NCBI GenBank assembly: GCA_008704415.1
Contig: VXIS01000024.1
Span: 124,001 to 188,000, forward strand
Direction of reading: 5' to 3'
Length of the DNA stretch: 64,000 nucleotides
Origin: Sphaerosporella brunnea
Lineage: Eukaryota > Ascomycota > Pezizomycetes > Pezizales > Pyronemataceae
Shown: positions 1 through 10,787 of the stretch, one piece after another
Position numbering within the stretch: position 1 is the stretch's first letter
Layout of the letters: each line of letters starts with the position of its first letter
Notes under the pieces: model-generated
Seen by the model: only the letters and a program-made list of their open reading frames with translations
Databases searched by the model: none
What the model was told of the DNA's origin: nothing
Made by a program: the position numbers and the translations under genes

Positions 1-171
1 ATTGTTGGGGCAGTTGCTCTGCAGAAGGGTGGAAAGATCGCTGGGGAGTTCATTGACGAGAGGGTTTTATGCTACAAGCGGCCACGGGGATCGCGATTTC
101 CGTTATCGGGCGCGTTGCCTACAGCGGCGGCTACTGCTACACCAAAAAATGCGCCGGCGACTTCATCATGA
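1..171 (+). CDS. 3' end of an unrecognised gene (partial)
   Basis: Frame 1 is open from the window edge to a TGA at 169-171 and encodes 56 residues. The upstream part is a plausible globular end (charged and Gly/Ala-rich, containing GGKIAGEFIDERV), followed by an Arg/Pro stretch and an Ala/Thr/Pro tail. The 5' part lies outside the window. I do not recognise the family. The other frames here also stay open for a while, so this could be a shadow or 3' UTR; the balanced amino-acid composition is the only argument for it. Confidence 0.4.
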   Translation: MVGAVALQKGGKIAGEFIDERVLCYKRPRGSRFPLSGALPTAAATATPKNAPATSS

Positions 172-1038
172 GAGGAGAGGGGGGTTGCAAGAGAAAATTC
201 TGGGTCTGGAAGGCGGGCGACCTGTGTACCATATGTATATCCAGTGTATAAAATAGAAGTAGACTGGAGTTAGGCTCAACGTATAAGCATACAATTGTTC
301 CCGGGGGATACCTATTATTGAAAATGCACTATCAAAAGCTATAATTGCGTACTGGGCTTTTGGTAGGGCGCACCCTCCATAAGAAAAAAAAACCCCTACA
401 ATCTACTCTCCTTCCAGTGCGAATCAAAAAGCTCATCATCATTTTCCCTTTCCTCACTTTCCTTAAGATCGGCTGGCACCCTCAGAGTCACTCAAACCTA
501 ACCCATCCAGTGTCAAAAGCTGGCTTTTGATCAAAGCGCTCTGTGTTTCGTACGAAATTAAGGTCTGCCAATTCTTGCAATTGTGCCTTGCAGTGAATCG
601 TCGGTGATGATGGTTATGTATATTCAAGCCCTAACCCACAAATTTTCGCCGAATCCCTTAGCGCGGTTCGCGGTGTTTAAAATCTGAGATGACTGACTTC
701 CTACACTTTTTCCTTTACCTCACGGGCTCAACATCAACCCCACCGACTACTGCCGCCAACACTTGAAAGGTATGCTTCCACTACAATTTCCTTCTTTGCT
801 TCATGAATGGGGATAATATACTGCAATACCCTCTGTCGCGTTGATGACATTTTTATGCCTAGGGGAGCGACACTGACTTTAGTTGCTCCTCGATGATGGC
901 TCAATTATAGACTACAACGGTATCTGAGCGACATCAGAGTCCGCTGGTTTGCTTCGTTTGCGCTTTAGCACGCAAGATCATGGCTGACTTTGCTCTATAG
1001 ACTAATGAGCCATATATAGCCACTCCAAGCCTACCATC
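172..1038. promoter_or_regulatory. Spacer and probable SEN2 promoter/5' UTR
   Basis: No convincing ORF. The last 300 bases hold a possible 5' UTR intron (GGTATGC near 768, CTATAG shortly before 1000) upstream of the SEN2 start. Otherwise nothing recognised. Confidence 0.3.
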
Positions 1039-2369
1039 ATGGGTTCAACAACCGCACCCGCGCCTCCTAAGAAGCCGGTGATGAAGAAGCCTAACTACAA
1101 TCTTCTTCACGTCAATCCTCTACCCCTCACCATTCAAGCACTCCCACCCCTAATCCCCCACAACCCTCTCTCGCTCCTGCACATCCTGTACACATACTTG
1201 TTTTGTCGGACCCCGTGCCAGCCCTCGCCTCCATATGTGGGTTTCTTCAACCCAGCGACTCGCTCTGTCCATGTGGTCGATGCGCGCTCCATCCAGGCCT
1301 TCTGGAACAGCGGCTTCTTTGGCAAGGGTTCACTGTCACGATCTGAGCCTACGTGGATCTCTCGTCGCCGCCGAGCGTTGGGTATCATTGGTAAAGACGA
1401 GGATTTGACGGCAGAGGAAATCACAGAGCGCCGCAGGCAGGAGAGAAAACAGTTCAAGTTGGAGCGCGCCCGTGCCGAGAAAGAGAGAATCCAGAACCAG
1501 CTCGCCCAGGAGGGAAAGATTGATCTGCCTGCTGATGGTGCCTCCTCTCCGCAGCCCGATGCAGCTGCAGCTGGTGAAAGTGATATCACCGCCGCTGCCA
1601 CTGTTCCTGCTCCTCCCATCGAGCCAGAGGAGGAGGAAGATGACGAACTCGTGACAGACAAACCTTCTATTTTCGTGGAAGACCTTGAGCACCTGCAGTT
1701 GACGCCGGAGGAGGCGTTTTTCCTGATGTATGGCTTGGGCGCATTACAGGTCACTGTAGGACCGGAGGGAAATGTGTGTCTTCTTCGCTGCTGTTGCTTT
1801 CATATAGACAATAAATCTAATACACCTGGTAGACTCCAGTTGATATCCGCAATGCTTTGTGCCTGTTCCGCCAACACTCGTACTTCCCTGCCCTCGAGAA
1901 CGAGGTGTATCTCCAGCCGGATGATACCTTTATGCTCAACTACGTCGTTTACCACCATTTCCGTTCGCTTGGGTGGGTCGTTAGGCCGGGTGTCAAGTTT
2001 GGCGTCGAATACCGTAAGCTTTCCCTCAAAAGCCACGTTAACAGCGGCAAACACTGATGATTGAAAGTCCTCTATAACCGCGGACCCGTCTTCTCGCACG
2101 CTGAGTTCGGGGTCTTGATCATGCCTTCCTACTCGCACCCCTACTGGGCAAATGATAATAAGCGAAAGCAGAAAGAATTGAAGCCGTGGCACTGGCTCCA
2201 CGGCATCAACCGCGTCAGCGCCCAGGTCAAGAAGACATTGATACTGGTGTATGTCGAGGTTCCGTCTCCAGAGGAGATCAAAGGACTGGATGTGACGGAG
2301 CTGCTGAAGAAGTATGGAGTGCGCGAGGTGGCCCTGCGGCGGTGGTTAGTTTCACGCAACCGTGATTAG
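1039..2369 (+). CDS. SEN2: tRNA-splicing endonuclease subunit Sen2
   Basis: Catalytic subunit of the heterotetrameric tRNA-splicing endonuclease, which cuts the 5' splice site of intron-containing pre-tRNAs. Three exons: 1039-1773, 1833-2013 and 2068-2369, giving 405 aa. Introns of 59 nt (GTGTGT..TAG) and 54 nt (GTAAGC..AAG) restore the family frame. The N-terminal third has the typical Sen2 segment about a non-bridging Trp-rich strand (SIQAFWNSGFFGKGSLSR), then a charged coiled linker (about residues 110-215). The C-terminal nuclease fold begins at LTPEEAFFLMYGLGAL. The presumed triad is visible: Tyr in LLYNRGPVFSH, His in SHAEF and Lys in QVKKTLILVYVEVP. Length is within the usual fungal range. 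It converges on LCL2, with about 150 bp between stops. Confidence 0.95.
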
Positions 2370-2520
2370 TTTCTTCGTGTGTCTTTTGTGTGTACCGGGT
2401 GGGTGGATTCTGTTTTCGGGTCGGCGTTCGGAGCTGGTGGTAATAAAAAGCCAAGTCGTTTGAGAATTGAAACAAGTCTATTTCGTTTTTGCAAGAACTC
2501 CTCCATGATAAACACTTGAG

Positions 2521-2986
2521 CTACAACAGACCTTTCCTCGCCAACTCCACTTTCCTCGCCGTCAATCCCTTCACCTTCCCACTCTTGGACACACATATCG
2601 CCTTTCCATCTGGGTGCAGCTCAAACTTCTCCTCCGTGTTCGGGAATGGGCATGGGCAATGCGTAGGCTTGTCTACGCATGCCAGAGTGCCGGGGCAGAG
2701 GTATTTATTGCACGTTGCTATTGCTCAAATCAGCTTCTCTACCTCATAACTAAGTAGCCACGACGGTGTGGGGGCGGTATGAACCTTCATCGAAGTTGCG
2801 CCGGTACCAGTCGCTATTGCTCGGAACATTGTTGCTGTCTTGACGTCCGCCGCGCTGCTGCTGGCCCGCTCCTGCTCCTCCTCCTCCTCCTCCGCCTTGG
2901 AACATGTGCTCGAAGAACTGGCCGAACTGCGCGGCTACCAGTAGGGGTGCCAGTAGGAGAAGCGTGAGCGATAGACGTGGGATCAT
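2521..2986 (-). CDS. LCL2: Long chronological lifespan protein 2 (Lcl2)
   Basis: Small secretory-pathway protein of fungi, linked genetically to lifespan and ER-associated degradation. Two exons on the minus strand, 2986-2785 and 2717-2521, 132 aa. The 67-nt intron starts GTTCAT, an unusual donor, but splicing there joins FDEA to [13 protein letters not shown], the family signature. An N-terminal signal peptide ([21 protein letters not shown]) is followed by the FGQFFEHMF motif, a Gly/Gln-rich stretch and the Cys-rich core ([25 protein letters not shown]). The end, [12 protein letters not shown], matches the family C-terminus, so the stop is genuine. Confidence 0.93.
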
Positions 2987-3209
2987 GGTAGTTGCTTTTG
3001 TGTGTCGTGTGGTCTCGTTGCGAGCGGGAGTAGAGGTGTTGCAATGGAAGCGCGGCTTGCGCTAGGTTCTGTGACATGGAGTACACCACGGGTGCTCATG
3101 ATATAACATACCCCAAACGGTATGAACACTTACTCTAGGAGTGTCCTCCTACAGCATTTAATGCCCGAACCGTAGAGTAAAAAACACTTATATATAAACA
3201 ATTGAATAT

Positions 3210-3228
3210 CCGTGTGGTGACCACACGG
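3210..3228. repeat. Perfect 19-bp palindrome
   Basis: Two 9-base arms, CCGTGTGGT and ACCACACGG, surround a single central G. The centre reads GGTGACC. It lies about 220 bp upstream of LCL2, so it could be a dimeric transcription-factor site or a relic of a mobile element end. Confidence 0.5.
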
Positions 3229-3319
3229 CAAGCCATGATAAGTTCAGCTTCACTCAATTTTTAATCGCGTAGAATAAGGGTGAAACGTATGTGTGTTATG
3301 ATAGAGCTTACCCACAGCG

Positions 3320-3371
3320 TATCACTCGGGCAAAGGTAGGGTAAATTTTCTGTGTTTCGCCCAAGTGATAG
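3320..3371. repeat. Imperfect inverted repeat, about 52 bp
   Basis: Arms TATCACTCGGGC and GCCCAAGTGATA pair with one mismatch over 12 bases, separated by about 27 bases. This is a possible hairpin or a small inverted element. Confidence 0.4.
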
Positions 3372-5074
3372 ATAACCACTCCAAGTCGTGGTGTCCGCCA
3401 ACACAACCGCCTACTCCAAAATCATAAAGCAGCCAATCACTCTACAAATCACTTAGCTCATTAAAGCGGTTCCCGACTTCACGCATACGTAATGGCAGGT
3501 CACACTGACCACAGGACCAGCAGGTTTTGGGTTTTCTTGGAGAGCTTTCCCCGGTATTTGTAGCGGCACAGCCAACACACCATCTGAGGCAGATACACTG
3601 GCCTATGTCCACAATCGCAATGCCGCCCCCTTTAGAAGGGTATTAGAAGGCTCGACGTACTTTCTTTTCATTTTGGGGGGCACTCTTGGGGGTGCGTCCA
3701 GCCAACAGCAGACTCCCTGCAATCTAAACTCTTTCGGCCTCTGACAGCAGTCTCTCCAATCGACAATTCGAAAATTCAGGCGCAACAGACTACCTTATAC
3801 CTGTTTCAGCTGATTATATGGCAGGAGGTAACAACAGAAGTGAGTTGGATATCACCAGTGATACACGACCTCGACCCCCACCAATACGATGGATATAACT
3901 GTTAGCTCAAATTAAAGTGGCCAACCTAGAGTCATCACTAAATGCCTTTCTAGCTTGTTATGCTTTGTTTCAAATCCGAGCATTTACCCTTTGAAGACCA
4001 GTGAGCGGTAGACATTTCGGGTAGCATCCAGTCCTATGGTATCTCAACGTGAACATATCAGTGGGAATTGATTAAAACCCCCCAAGCAGGAGTATTGCTA
4101 GCCCAATTAGGATACTTCCAGGCAGATTGGAGAGAGTTCTGAAGCAGCAGTTGGGCGAAATGGGTCCCCGTAAGCAGGCGAGTGATATTTAGTGTATTTG
4201 TTTTTTTCTTCGCCCATCCTTGGCCTTTCGAGAGCCGCTCGACGAGTCCTAGCCTCGCAATTCTCGTATCAAGAAGGCATAACAAAAGATTTAATATGGC
4301 GTTGGAGCTGAAGTTCTTCGCCGGACATCTCGCGCTACTCGCGCTTTTGATGTCACAACTATGTTCTAGATACATCTCCCAGCTTGGTCGGTGATACTTC
4401 CGATAGAATTGATTCGATCAATCGGGTTGCTTTTTTGGTGGGTGCGTTGTCGTTGATACAAACAGGTTTCTACGGCTCGGGGGATAACCAGTTCGCCATA
4501 CCGATAATACAATCGGAATATCCTTCCCAACAAAGTTACACACCACAATCTCCCTCACTAACGTTCCTGAGAATTGCGAGCTTTTCGCAATCGGTAAGCC
4601 GAGTTCATCCCCAGGTTCCTATTCCACAAGAAGAACAAATCGCCGCGCCAGAAGGTTTCCATTCTATACCGCAGTGAAATCAGCACCGGCCGTGTAGAGG
4701 AGAACAGTTGCACCTTCCGGATAATACCACCACAATGGCTAAGAAAGATCTTTCCATATCATAAAAGCGGTGCCCAAGATCAGCGAAAAATTGAGGGCCT
4801 GGCTGAGAATTAGTCTTGGTTTTTTGGCGACGCAGCTCGAGCGCCCGAGTTAATTATTCGAGGAGTGCGTAAGTCCATTCGTCCCAGCCGCTGACGGGCG
4901 GATCGTGGCTTTTGGGCACATGAGGTTACACAAATCTGCGCGAGTGAGAAATGTGATGTTGGAAGTGTTGGTATTGGTCTGTTCTGTTCTTGTGCTTTTT
5001 TGCTATAAAGAATTAGGTATATAGCAACCATAATGTATACAAAATCCCCATCTGGACTCCTCGTCCACCATATT

Positions 5075-6842
5075 TTATGCCTTGATGTACTTGTACGGGT
5101 TCATGATCTCGTTAGGGTCAAACATGTTCTTGATCCTCTGCATGACCGCCAACTCGGTGGGGCCTCGGGAGTAGCCCACAAACTCACTCTTTGCCACTCC
5201 CAAGCCGTGTTCGGCACTGATGCTGCCCCGTCGCTTCTGGATCCACTCGTACACGAATGGCTCCAACGCTTTCTCCACACGCTTGTCGAAGCCCCGCACC
5301 GGAATGTTCAGGTGCAAGTTAGAATCACCCATGTGGCCATAGCCAACAACGTCGACAACCACGTTGTCTGGGTTCTCGGGGGTGCTGAGGAGGCCCAATG
5401 AGGACATCTTGGCACGGACGTCTTCCACGAGGAGGTAGAGCTCAGACAAGGGAATAGAGACGTCGTATTTATAGACACCACCCCAGTGGCCCAACGCCTC
5501 TGGTACGCCCTCGCGCCAAGTCCAGAGCTCGCGCACCTGGGCTTCCGACTCGGCCATGGTGCCGTCCAAGATGATTTCGTCCTCCATCAAGTTTTGGAGA
5601 AGAGCACCAACTTTCTATGATGTGTTAGCGGTGGTGAAGGGAAGAAGTGCACGGCTTGAACGAGCTTACCTCGTCGTCGTGCTCCGCGTTGCTTCCACTG
5701 GTCTCAATCAACACATAAAATGGCGCCTCGCCCTTAAGCGGGTGACTCTTTCCGGTCACTTGTCGCACCAGACGCTGCGAGTTTATATCCATCATCTCGA
5801 ACGCTGACAAAATCTCGGACAGTTGCTCTTTGGTCTTGACGAAAGTCTCTTGGACCTTTTCAAAGCTTTCCACTAAAAGGAGTGCCACGTTCTGGCTCTT
5901 GGGTCTCTGCGGACACACGATGGAGATGGCGGTGATGATACCAATGGTACCCTCAGATCCGATGAAGAGCTGCTTCAGGTCGTAGCCGGTGTTGTTTTTT
6001 CGCAGCAAGGAGAGGTCGTCCAGGATGGTTCCGTCGGGGAGAACGGCCTCAACGCCGAGCACGGTGCCATGCAGGGACCCGTAGCGCAGCAGACGCAGAC
6101 CACCGGCGTTGGTGGCAACGTTACCACCCACATGACAGGATCCCTTCGCACCCAGATCCAGCGGGAAGATGAAGCCGCGCTCCCGCAGGTACGAATCAGC
6201 GTTCTCGAGAATGACACCGGCATCGCAAGTGAGGATTCCAGAGACGGCGTCGAAGCTCCGTACATTGTTCATGGCGCTCATGTTTATCACGATCTCGTCA
6301 AAGACAGGCACCGAGCCACCGACCAGACCGGTGTTACCTCCCTGAGGAACTACAGCAAGCTTGCGCTCGTTGCAGTACTTCAGAATGTTGGAGACGTCCT
6401 CGGTCGTCTTGGGCTTTACCACCAGCGTAGTCTGGCCACGGTACTTACGCATCCAGTCGGTGTTGAAAGATTCGAGGTCATCTTGTGTAGCGCCTTTCTC
6501 CGTAGACACAATCGGACAGATTGACTCGAAGTAGGCAATGTCTTCAGCGGTCAGCTTGGAGAATTGGGAGCCTCGCTGGATGTTGGGGTATCTGTGATGC
6601 TTCAGTATCAGCAGCTGAACTGGATTGCGGTGCCGACTGAGCACATACGAGTCAGCAGTAAATTTAACCTCCTTCTTTGCAGGTGCAGCGCCGGGCTTGT
6701 CGGCAACCTCAGAGGTGGTGGTGACGGTGCGCCAACCACTCAGTCGAAGCCCTGTAGCTAGTAATCTCTGGCGGGGCACAGCGGCGACAGAAGGGCGGCG
6801 GGTGGCCCGGGCTACATTGCGAAGGACGTTGGAAGGGTTCAT
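5075..6842 (-). CDS. DLD2: Mitochondrial FAD-linked D-lactate / D-2-hydroxyglutarate dehydrogenase (Dld2 type)
   Basis: Oxidises D-2-hydroxy acids (D-2-hydroxyglutarate or D-lactate) with FAD in the mitochondrial matrix. Three exons: 6842-6649, 6591-5670 and 5614-5075, 551 aa. The first intron (57 nt, GTATGT..CACAG) is stop-free and in frame, so it hides inside the long ORF; removing it gives the family sequence [12 protein letters not shown]. The second is 55 nt. The N-terminus is rich in Arg, Ser and Ala without acidic residues, as for a mitochondrial presequence. The FAD_binding_4 motifs [11 protein letters not shown] and [15 protein letters not shown] are clear. The FAD-oxidase C-terminal domain has [11 protein letters not shown] and SAEHGLG. 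Divergent from PRE6 across 380 bp. Substrate preference cannot be told from sequence alone. Confidence 0.93.
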
Positions 6843-7222
6843 GGCGGCGGCGTCGACAGGTTAGTTGTGGCGCAATCAGCGAACTATAACCAACAGTGCG
6901 TGTTCTCTTTATCAAGGAACGGACTTCTGCCTCCTAGGTGGGGGACGTTTTTCGGGGTTTCACGCCTTTTGCCATCGGCCCTGGGGGTGGGGATTATCAG
7001 TAGCTTTGCGGCTGTTTAACGCGCGTCTATTCGCTTGTGAGGTGCTCTGTCAGCGGCAACTTCCGAGCGCTGTTCTGGTGAGCCGCAGCGTTGGTCTTTG
7101 CTTGCTCTCACCCATCAAGTCAACTCATCAACCCCATCCATCCAACTGTTCAGTACACTCTCATTTAACGTTCCCAGAGATACCACAACTCCCCGCAGCT
7201 TCAACCACCGAGACTGCCAAAA
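6843..7222. promoter_or_regulatory. Shared promoter region of DLD2-type gene and PRE6
   Basis: The 380-bp gap between two divergent start codons must hold both promoters. No TATA box or named operator was recognised. The PRE6 start sits in a good fungal context (CCAAAAATGG). Confidence 0.5.
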
Positions 7223-8241
7223 ATGGGCTCCTACGATAGAGCTTTGAGTGGTAAGTAACCTTGCTGCAGGACCTCCGGAAGCTCCACGCGAAACTGACTT
7301 CCATCTAGTTTTCAGGTATCCATTCATCAATCACAGCTCTGTACTTGCTCCGAATGCGTTCGCTAAACCTCTACAAGTCCCGATGGGCACGTCTTCCAGG
7401 TCGAATACGCTCTTGAAGCCGTCAAGCGAGGTACGCACCCCATCAGCAGCAGCCCGTCGCCCCCGCCCCCGCCTAACCGTCCTTCACCACAGGAACTTGC
7501 GCCGTCGGCGTCAAAGGCAAGGATGTTGTTGTTCTCGGCTGCGAGAAGCGCTCGGCGATGAAGCTCCAGGACACCCGAATCACGCCCTCCAAGATCGGCC
7601 TCATCGACAACCACGTGTGCGTCGCCTTCGCCGGACTAAACGCGGATGCCCGCATTCTGGTCGACAGAGCTCGTGTGGAAGCGCAGAGTCACCGGTTGAC
7701 GGTCGAGGACCCCGTGTCGATTGAGTACATCTCCAAATACATTGCGGGGGTCCAGCAGCGGTACACGCAGAGCGGAGGAGTGCGGCCTTTCGGAATCTCG
7801 ACGCTAATCATCGGTTTCGATCCCAACGATACCACCCCGAGATTATACCAGACCGAACCCTCCGGAATCTACTCGGCGTGGAAGGCAAATGCTATCGGTC
7901 GCTCCAGCAAGACTGTTCGCGAGTTCCTCGAGAGAAATTACAAGGAGGATATGGACCGTGAGGAGACTATCAAGCTCACTGTCAAGTCCCTGCTAGAGGT
8001 CGTACAGACGGGCGCTAAGAACATTGAGATTGCCATTATGGCTGCTGGCAAGCCTATGGAGGTGAGAGGTGCCAGAATATAACTACGCGAGCGGAGAACT
8101 GACATGGCGTAGATGATGCCCGACGATGAAATAGAAACCTACGTCAAGGGTATTGAGCAGGAGAAGCAGGATGAAGCAGCTCGCAAGAAGAACCGTGCTG
8201 GCGGTCAGCAGCAGCAGAGTGGCAGCAGCAGCTCGTCATAA
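7223..8241 (+). CDS. PRE6: 20S proteasome subunit alpha4 (Pre6)
   Basis: Structural alpha subunit of the outer ring of the 20S proteasome. Five exons: 7223-7250, 7309-7315, 7378-7430, 7493-8061 and 8113-8241, 261 aa. The second exon is only 7 nt and supplies the end of Val, then Phe and the start of Ser; joined, the start reads [15 protein letters not shown], the canonical alpha-subunit N-terminus. The four introns are 58, 62, 62 and 51 nt. The proteasome alpha signature ([20 protein letters not shown]), [13 protein letters not shown] and the GLNADAR segment are intact. The C-terminus is a polar tail rich in Gln and Ser after the helical [21 protein letters not shown]. Strong similarity to alpha4/PSMA7 is judged from memory. 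Confidence 0.95.
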
Positions 8242-8436
8242 GCGAGTGGTAGAGAAACGAATGTGGCATTGACGAGAATGGGCCGACTCGATGGGGATCT
8301 CTGCGATGAAGCAAAAAAAAGCAGTAGAAATCATGACAAGCCATGAAGATGAAAGCGCGCGCCCGAACCCATTATTACAGTATGCCGTGAAGTGAAATAT
8401 GAACAACCACCAACTCCCCCTTCCTCGTCCCCAAAA

Positions 8437-8937
8437 TCAACCAAGCTTCTCCGCAACATCATCGCCAAGATTCCATATCGTCTTCATCTGATCGGCCTTG
8501 ACGCGTTCGTCTTTGATCATTCTGGCGTCCTTCCGCACGTCCTCGCTCTCGACTTGTAGAGCTAGCTGCGGTGTCTTCGCTTCTATCACGTAATGATTGT
8601 CGCAGTGGGGGCAATATTCGTCACTGCGCTCCAATTAGCTTCTGCCTGAAGTAAAACACAACTCATGCCTCTTTTGGATGGGGGGGGGGGGGGAATAGGT
8701 ACCTCTCATCATAGTCGTTCATGTCCTTGCGAAAGCACTTTTTGCACTTTTTGCAGGCGAAGACCATTTCCATTGTCTGCTTTAGAGGGTGATCTTCCTT
8801 TTCGGCATGGCACTCGGCACACTCAAACCACTTCTTGCAGCACGGGCTGCGGATCGCCACTTGCACGTTTAGGATGTGTTTACTTCTGGCGGAGTTAGAT
8901 CTGTGTTGAGTCGTGGGAGCGAGGGAGCGTACCACAT
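8437..8937 (-). CDS. HOT13: CHY-type zinc finger protein (Hot13-like)
   Basis: Small zinc protein of the intermembrane-space import system: in yeast Hot13 helps the small Tim proteins by removing zinc from the Mia40 relay. Three exons, 8937-8933, 8882-8703 and 8623-8437, 123 aa. The first coding exon is just ATGTG; joining it across a 50-nt intron to TAAACAC gives the family start MCKHILN. A second, 79-nt intron contains a long C tract on the coding strand and its removal gives DYDESDEYCPHCDNH. Cys/His pairs CCKKWFECAECH, CKKCKKCF and CPHCDNH form the CHY finger. The C-terminus is acidic and helical. It converges on PRE6 (about 195 bp between stops) and is divergent from GPI11. Confidence 0.88.
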
Positions 8938-9485
8938 GGTTAGTGATGCCGGGGGATGCTGGAGTTTTTCTGGGAGGCTGTGGACGGACTGGGAAGGTTG
9001 TTGAGGTGGCGCTGGTGGGTATAAAACAGAGAATGGAGCTGAAGTCGCGTTTGAAGGACCCAGATTTGTGAGCAGGCTTGGCAATCATAGATAGTCACTC
9101 GAATATTTTTCGACTTGCAGTGCAAACATGCCTCTTTGGTCGTGTTTCAAGGGATTGTTGGCTTCGGAGGCCAAGCAGCTGGTAGTATGTATGAGCCAAA
9201 ACTGAAAGAAATAGAATTGCTTATATATATCATGACGTCCGGAAGTCAACTACCACAAGATCCCACCGGACCACCAACTGCAGAGATATTGTTACGCAGG
9301 ACATCGATTTCATTCACGGATTGGGGGCTTGAGTGGTGAGGTGATGGAGCGCACCCAGGGAACGGGAAGCTTCCAGAGGTTTAGTTAGCGTGTTGCATCA
9401 CGGCTGTCGTGCATGCATTAAAAAGTATGTACGTCAACCACCACTTCCCTCCATCCCCTTTCCCACCACAGCACTCACAGCAACA
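8938..9485. promoter_or_regulatory. Shared promoter region of HOT13 and GPI11
   Basis: 548 bp between divergent start codons, with no supported ORF and no site I can name. Confidence 0.4.
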
Positions 9486-10196
9486 ATGTCGCTCTCATCA
9501 CCAAGCACGCATCTCCACACCTTTTTCCTCCTCGGTGCGCTCGCGGCTAGTTTCCCTCCGCTTATCAGATCCCCCGCTAGCACTCTGCTCAACACCCTCG
9601 CCCCCCTCGCACTTCTCCAAAGTCTTCACCTGCTCCTCCATGCCACGCCCGTGATTGCGCCCTCTCCTCCCAAAAAGAAATCAACCCCTACCGGCCCCTC
9701 CGCACGGCGGAAAGAAAAGCCCCCGCCCACCACTAGCGCAACACTGATAACGCTCCTCCTCTCCTTACTCCTTTCTCTCACGTTGGGAACGACTGTATTC
9801 TACGCACTCCTGATCCTTTTTGGCGCACCGGCAACGACGCATGTGGTAGAGACTGTGGCCACGGCAGCACATGTGGCGCTCCTGGCGGTACTACCGCTGG
9901 TGTACGCGATTGGTGTGGATGGGATGAAATGGCGGGATGTAGTCGCATTGCGCGGGGACGTGGAAGAAGCCTTCCTTGGAGCGCTGGGAGCTTGTCTCGG
10001 CGCTTGGCTGGGGGCTGTGCCAATTCCGCTTGGTGAGTTTGCGCCTCTAGTAAATTAGGGTGGAGCTAATGATGGAACAGATTGGGACCGGGAGTGGCAG
10101 AAGTGGCCGATTACCATAATTGCGGGGGCTTATGCGGGATATCTGCTGGGAAAGACGGCGGGATGGTTTTGGAAGGGAAAGAAGATGCCGTTCTGA
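9486..10196 (+). CDS. GPI11: GPI biosynthesis protein Gpi11 / PIG-F
   Basis: Integral ER membrane protein that works with the GPI ethanolamine-phosphate transferases (Gpi13/Gpi7) in late GPI-anchor assembly. Two exons, 9486-10032 and 10081-10196, 220 aa; the 48-nt intron joins PIPL to [12 protein letters not shown], the PIG-F signature. Several hydrophobic segments are visible: residues about 10-55, 82-110, 115-140 and 155-180, and the last around [14 protein letters not shown] basic/Pro loop lies between the first two helices. The ATG at 9486 is the first that begins with a short polar tail before the membrane helices; an upstream in-frame ATG at 9390 would add 32 unlikely residues. Confidence 0.88.
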
Positions 10197-10394
10197 GTTG
10201 CGGGCGAACAAGATGCGGATGGATGGGACACGGTTGTAATGGATAGTCATCAATGGACTGGACAAAGGTAATATCATCTTGCTAGCTCTTTTGGGGATTA
10301 CGTACTATTTTCATGGCTACACCGCCCCCCCGCTTTCTTCGGCCTCTAAAGAGAGCCTCATTTGTTCATACTTACCGGGGCACATGCGGCGGAA

Positions 10395-10787
10395 ATGTCA
10401 ACACCATCGGGCCTTGCGTCTAGATCTCAGAGAGCCAACGGCGATGAGAATCTAAGTTTTTGTTGCCGCTTGGGAAACTTCAACGGTGGAGCTACCGTAT
10501 TATCCCGGTAATGACACAGTTGCGCGGCCCCCAAAAGTGTACTGTATATATAGTGCGGGCGAGCGGTCGAGGCTTTGAAGAAACTTAAACAAAGGCAGAC
10601 ACCGGGGAGCGGCGACACGAATGTGAGTCCGGGTAAGCCAATATGTCTCCTTCGCCCACATACTTTTGACTTTCACGGACCCATAGACTTCAATTTTCTT
10701 CCAAAAACAGCTCTCTATTTCCAGGAGCTGGAGGACATCGCTGGGGAGAAGGCGATTGCACAGGCACTGGCAGCGAAGGGGGACTAA
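10395..10787 (+). CDS. Small uncharacterised three-exon gene
   Basis: Tentative model: exons 10395-10455, 10564-10632 and 10711-10787, 68 aa. The last junction is the best supported (donor GGTAAGCC, acceptor AAAACAG) and gives a clean acidic/helical C-terminus with LYFQELEDIAGEKAIAQAL. The first junction (GTTTTT to GGCGAG, 108 nt) is chosen because it joins DENL to TVEALKKLKQRQ without a stop. The protein is hydrophilic, mostly helical, without signal peptide or membrane segment. I do not recognise the family. An alternative start at 10313 meets a stop at 10418-10420. Confidence 0.45.

Larger units (their letters stand above)
2987..5074. other. 2.1 kb intergenic stretch without a supported gene
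   Basis: Only short ORFs without family features. It contains a 19-bp palindrome at 3210-3228 and an imperfect hairpin at about 3320-3371 (listed separately). AT-rich runs and stop-dense frames suggest non-coding DNA or a decayed element. Confidence 0.4.

Noticed and set aside
5033..5401. 122-codon plus-strand ORF
   Set aside because: It is the antisense shadow of the last exon of the FAD-linked dehydrogenase.
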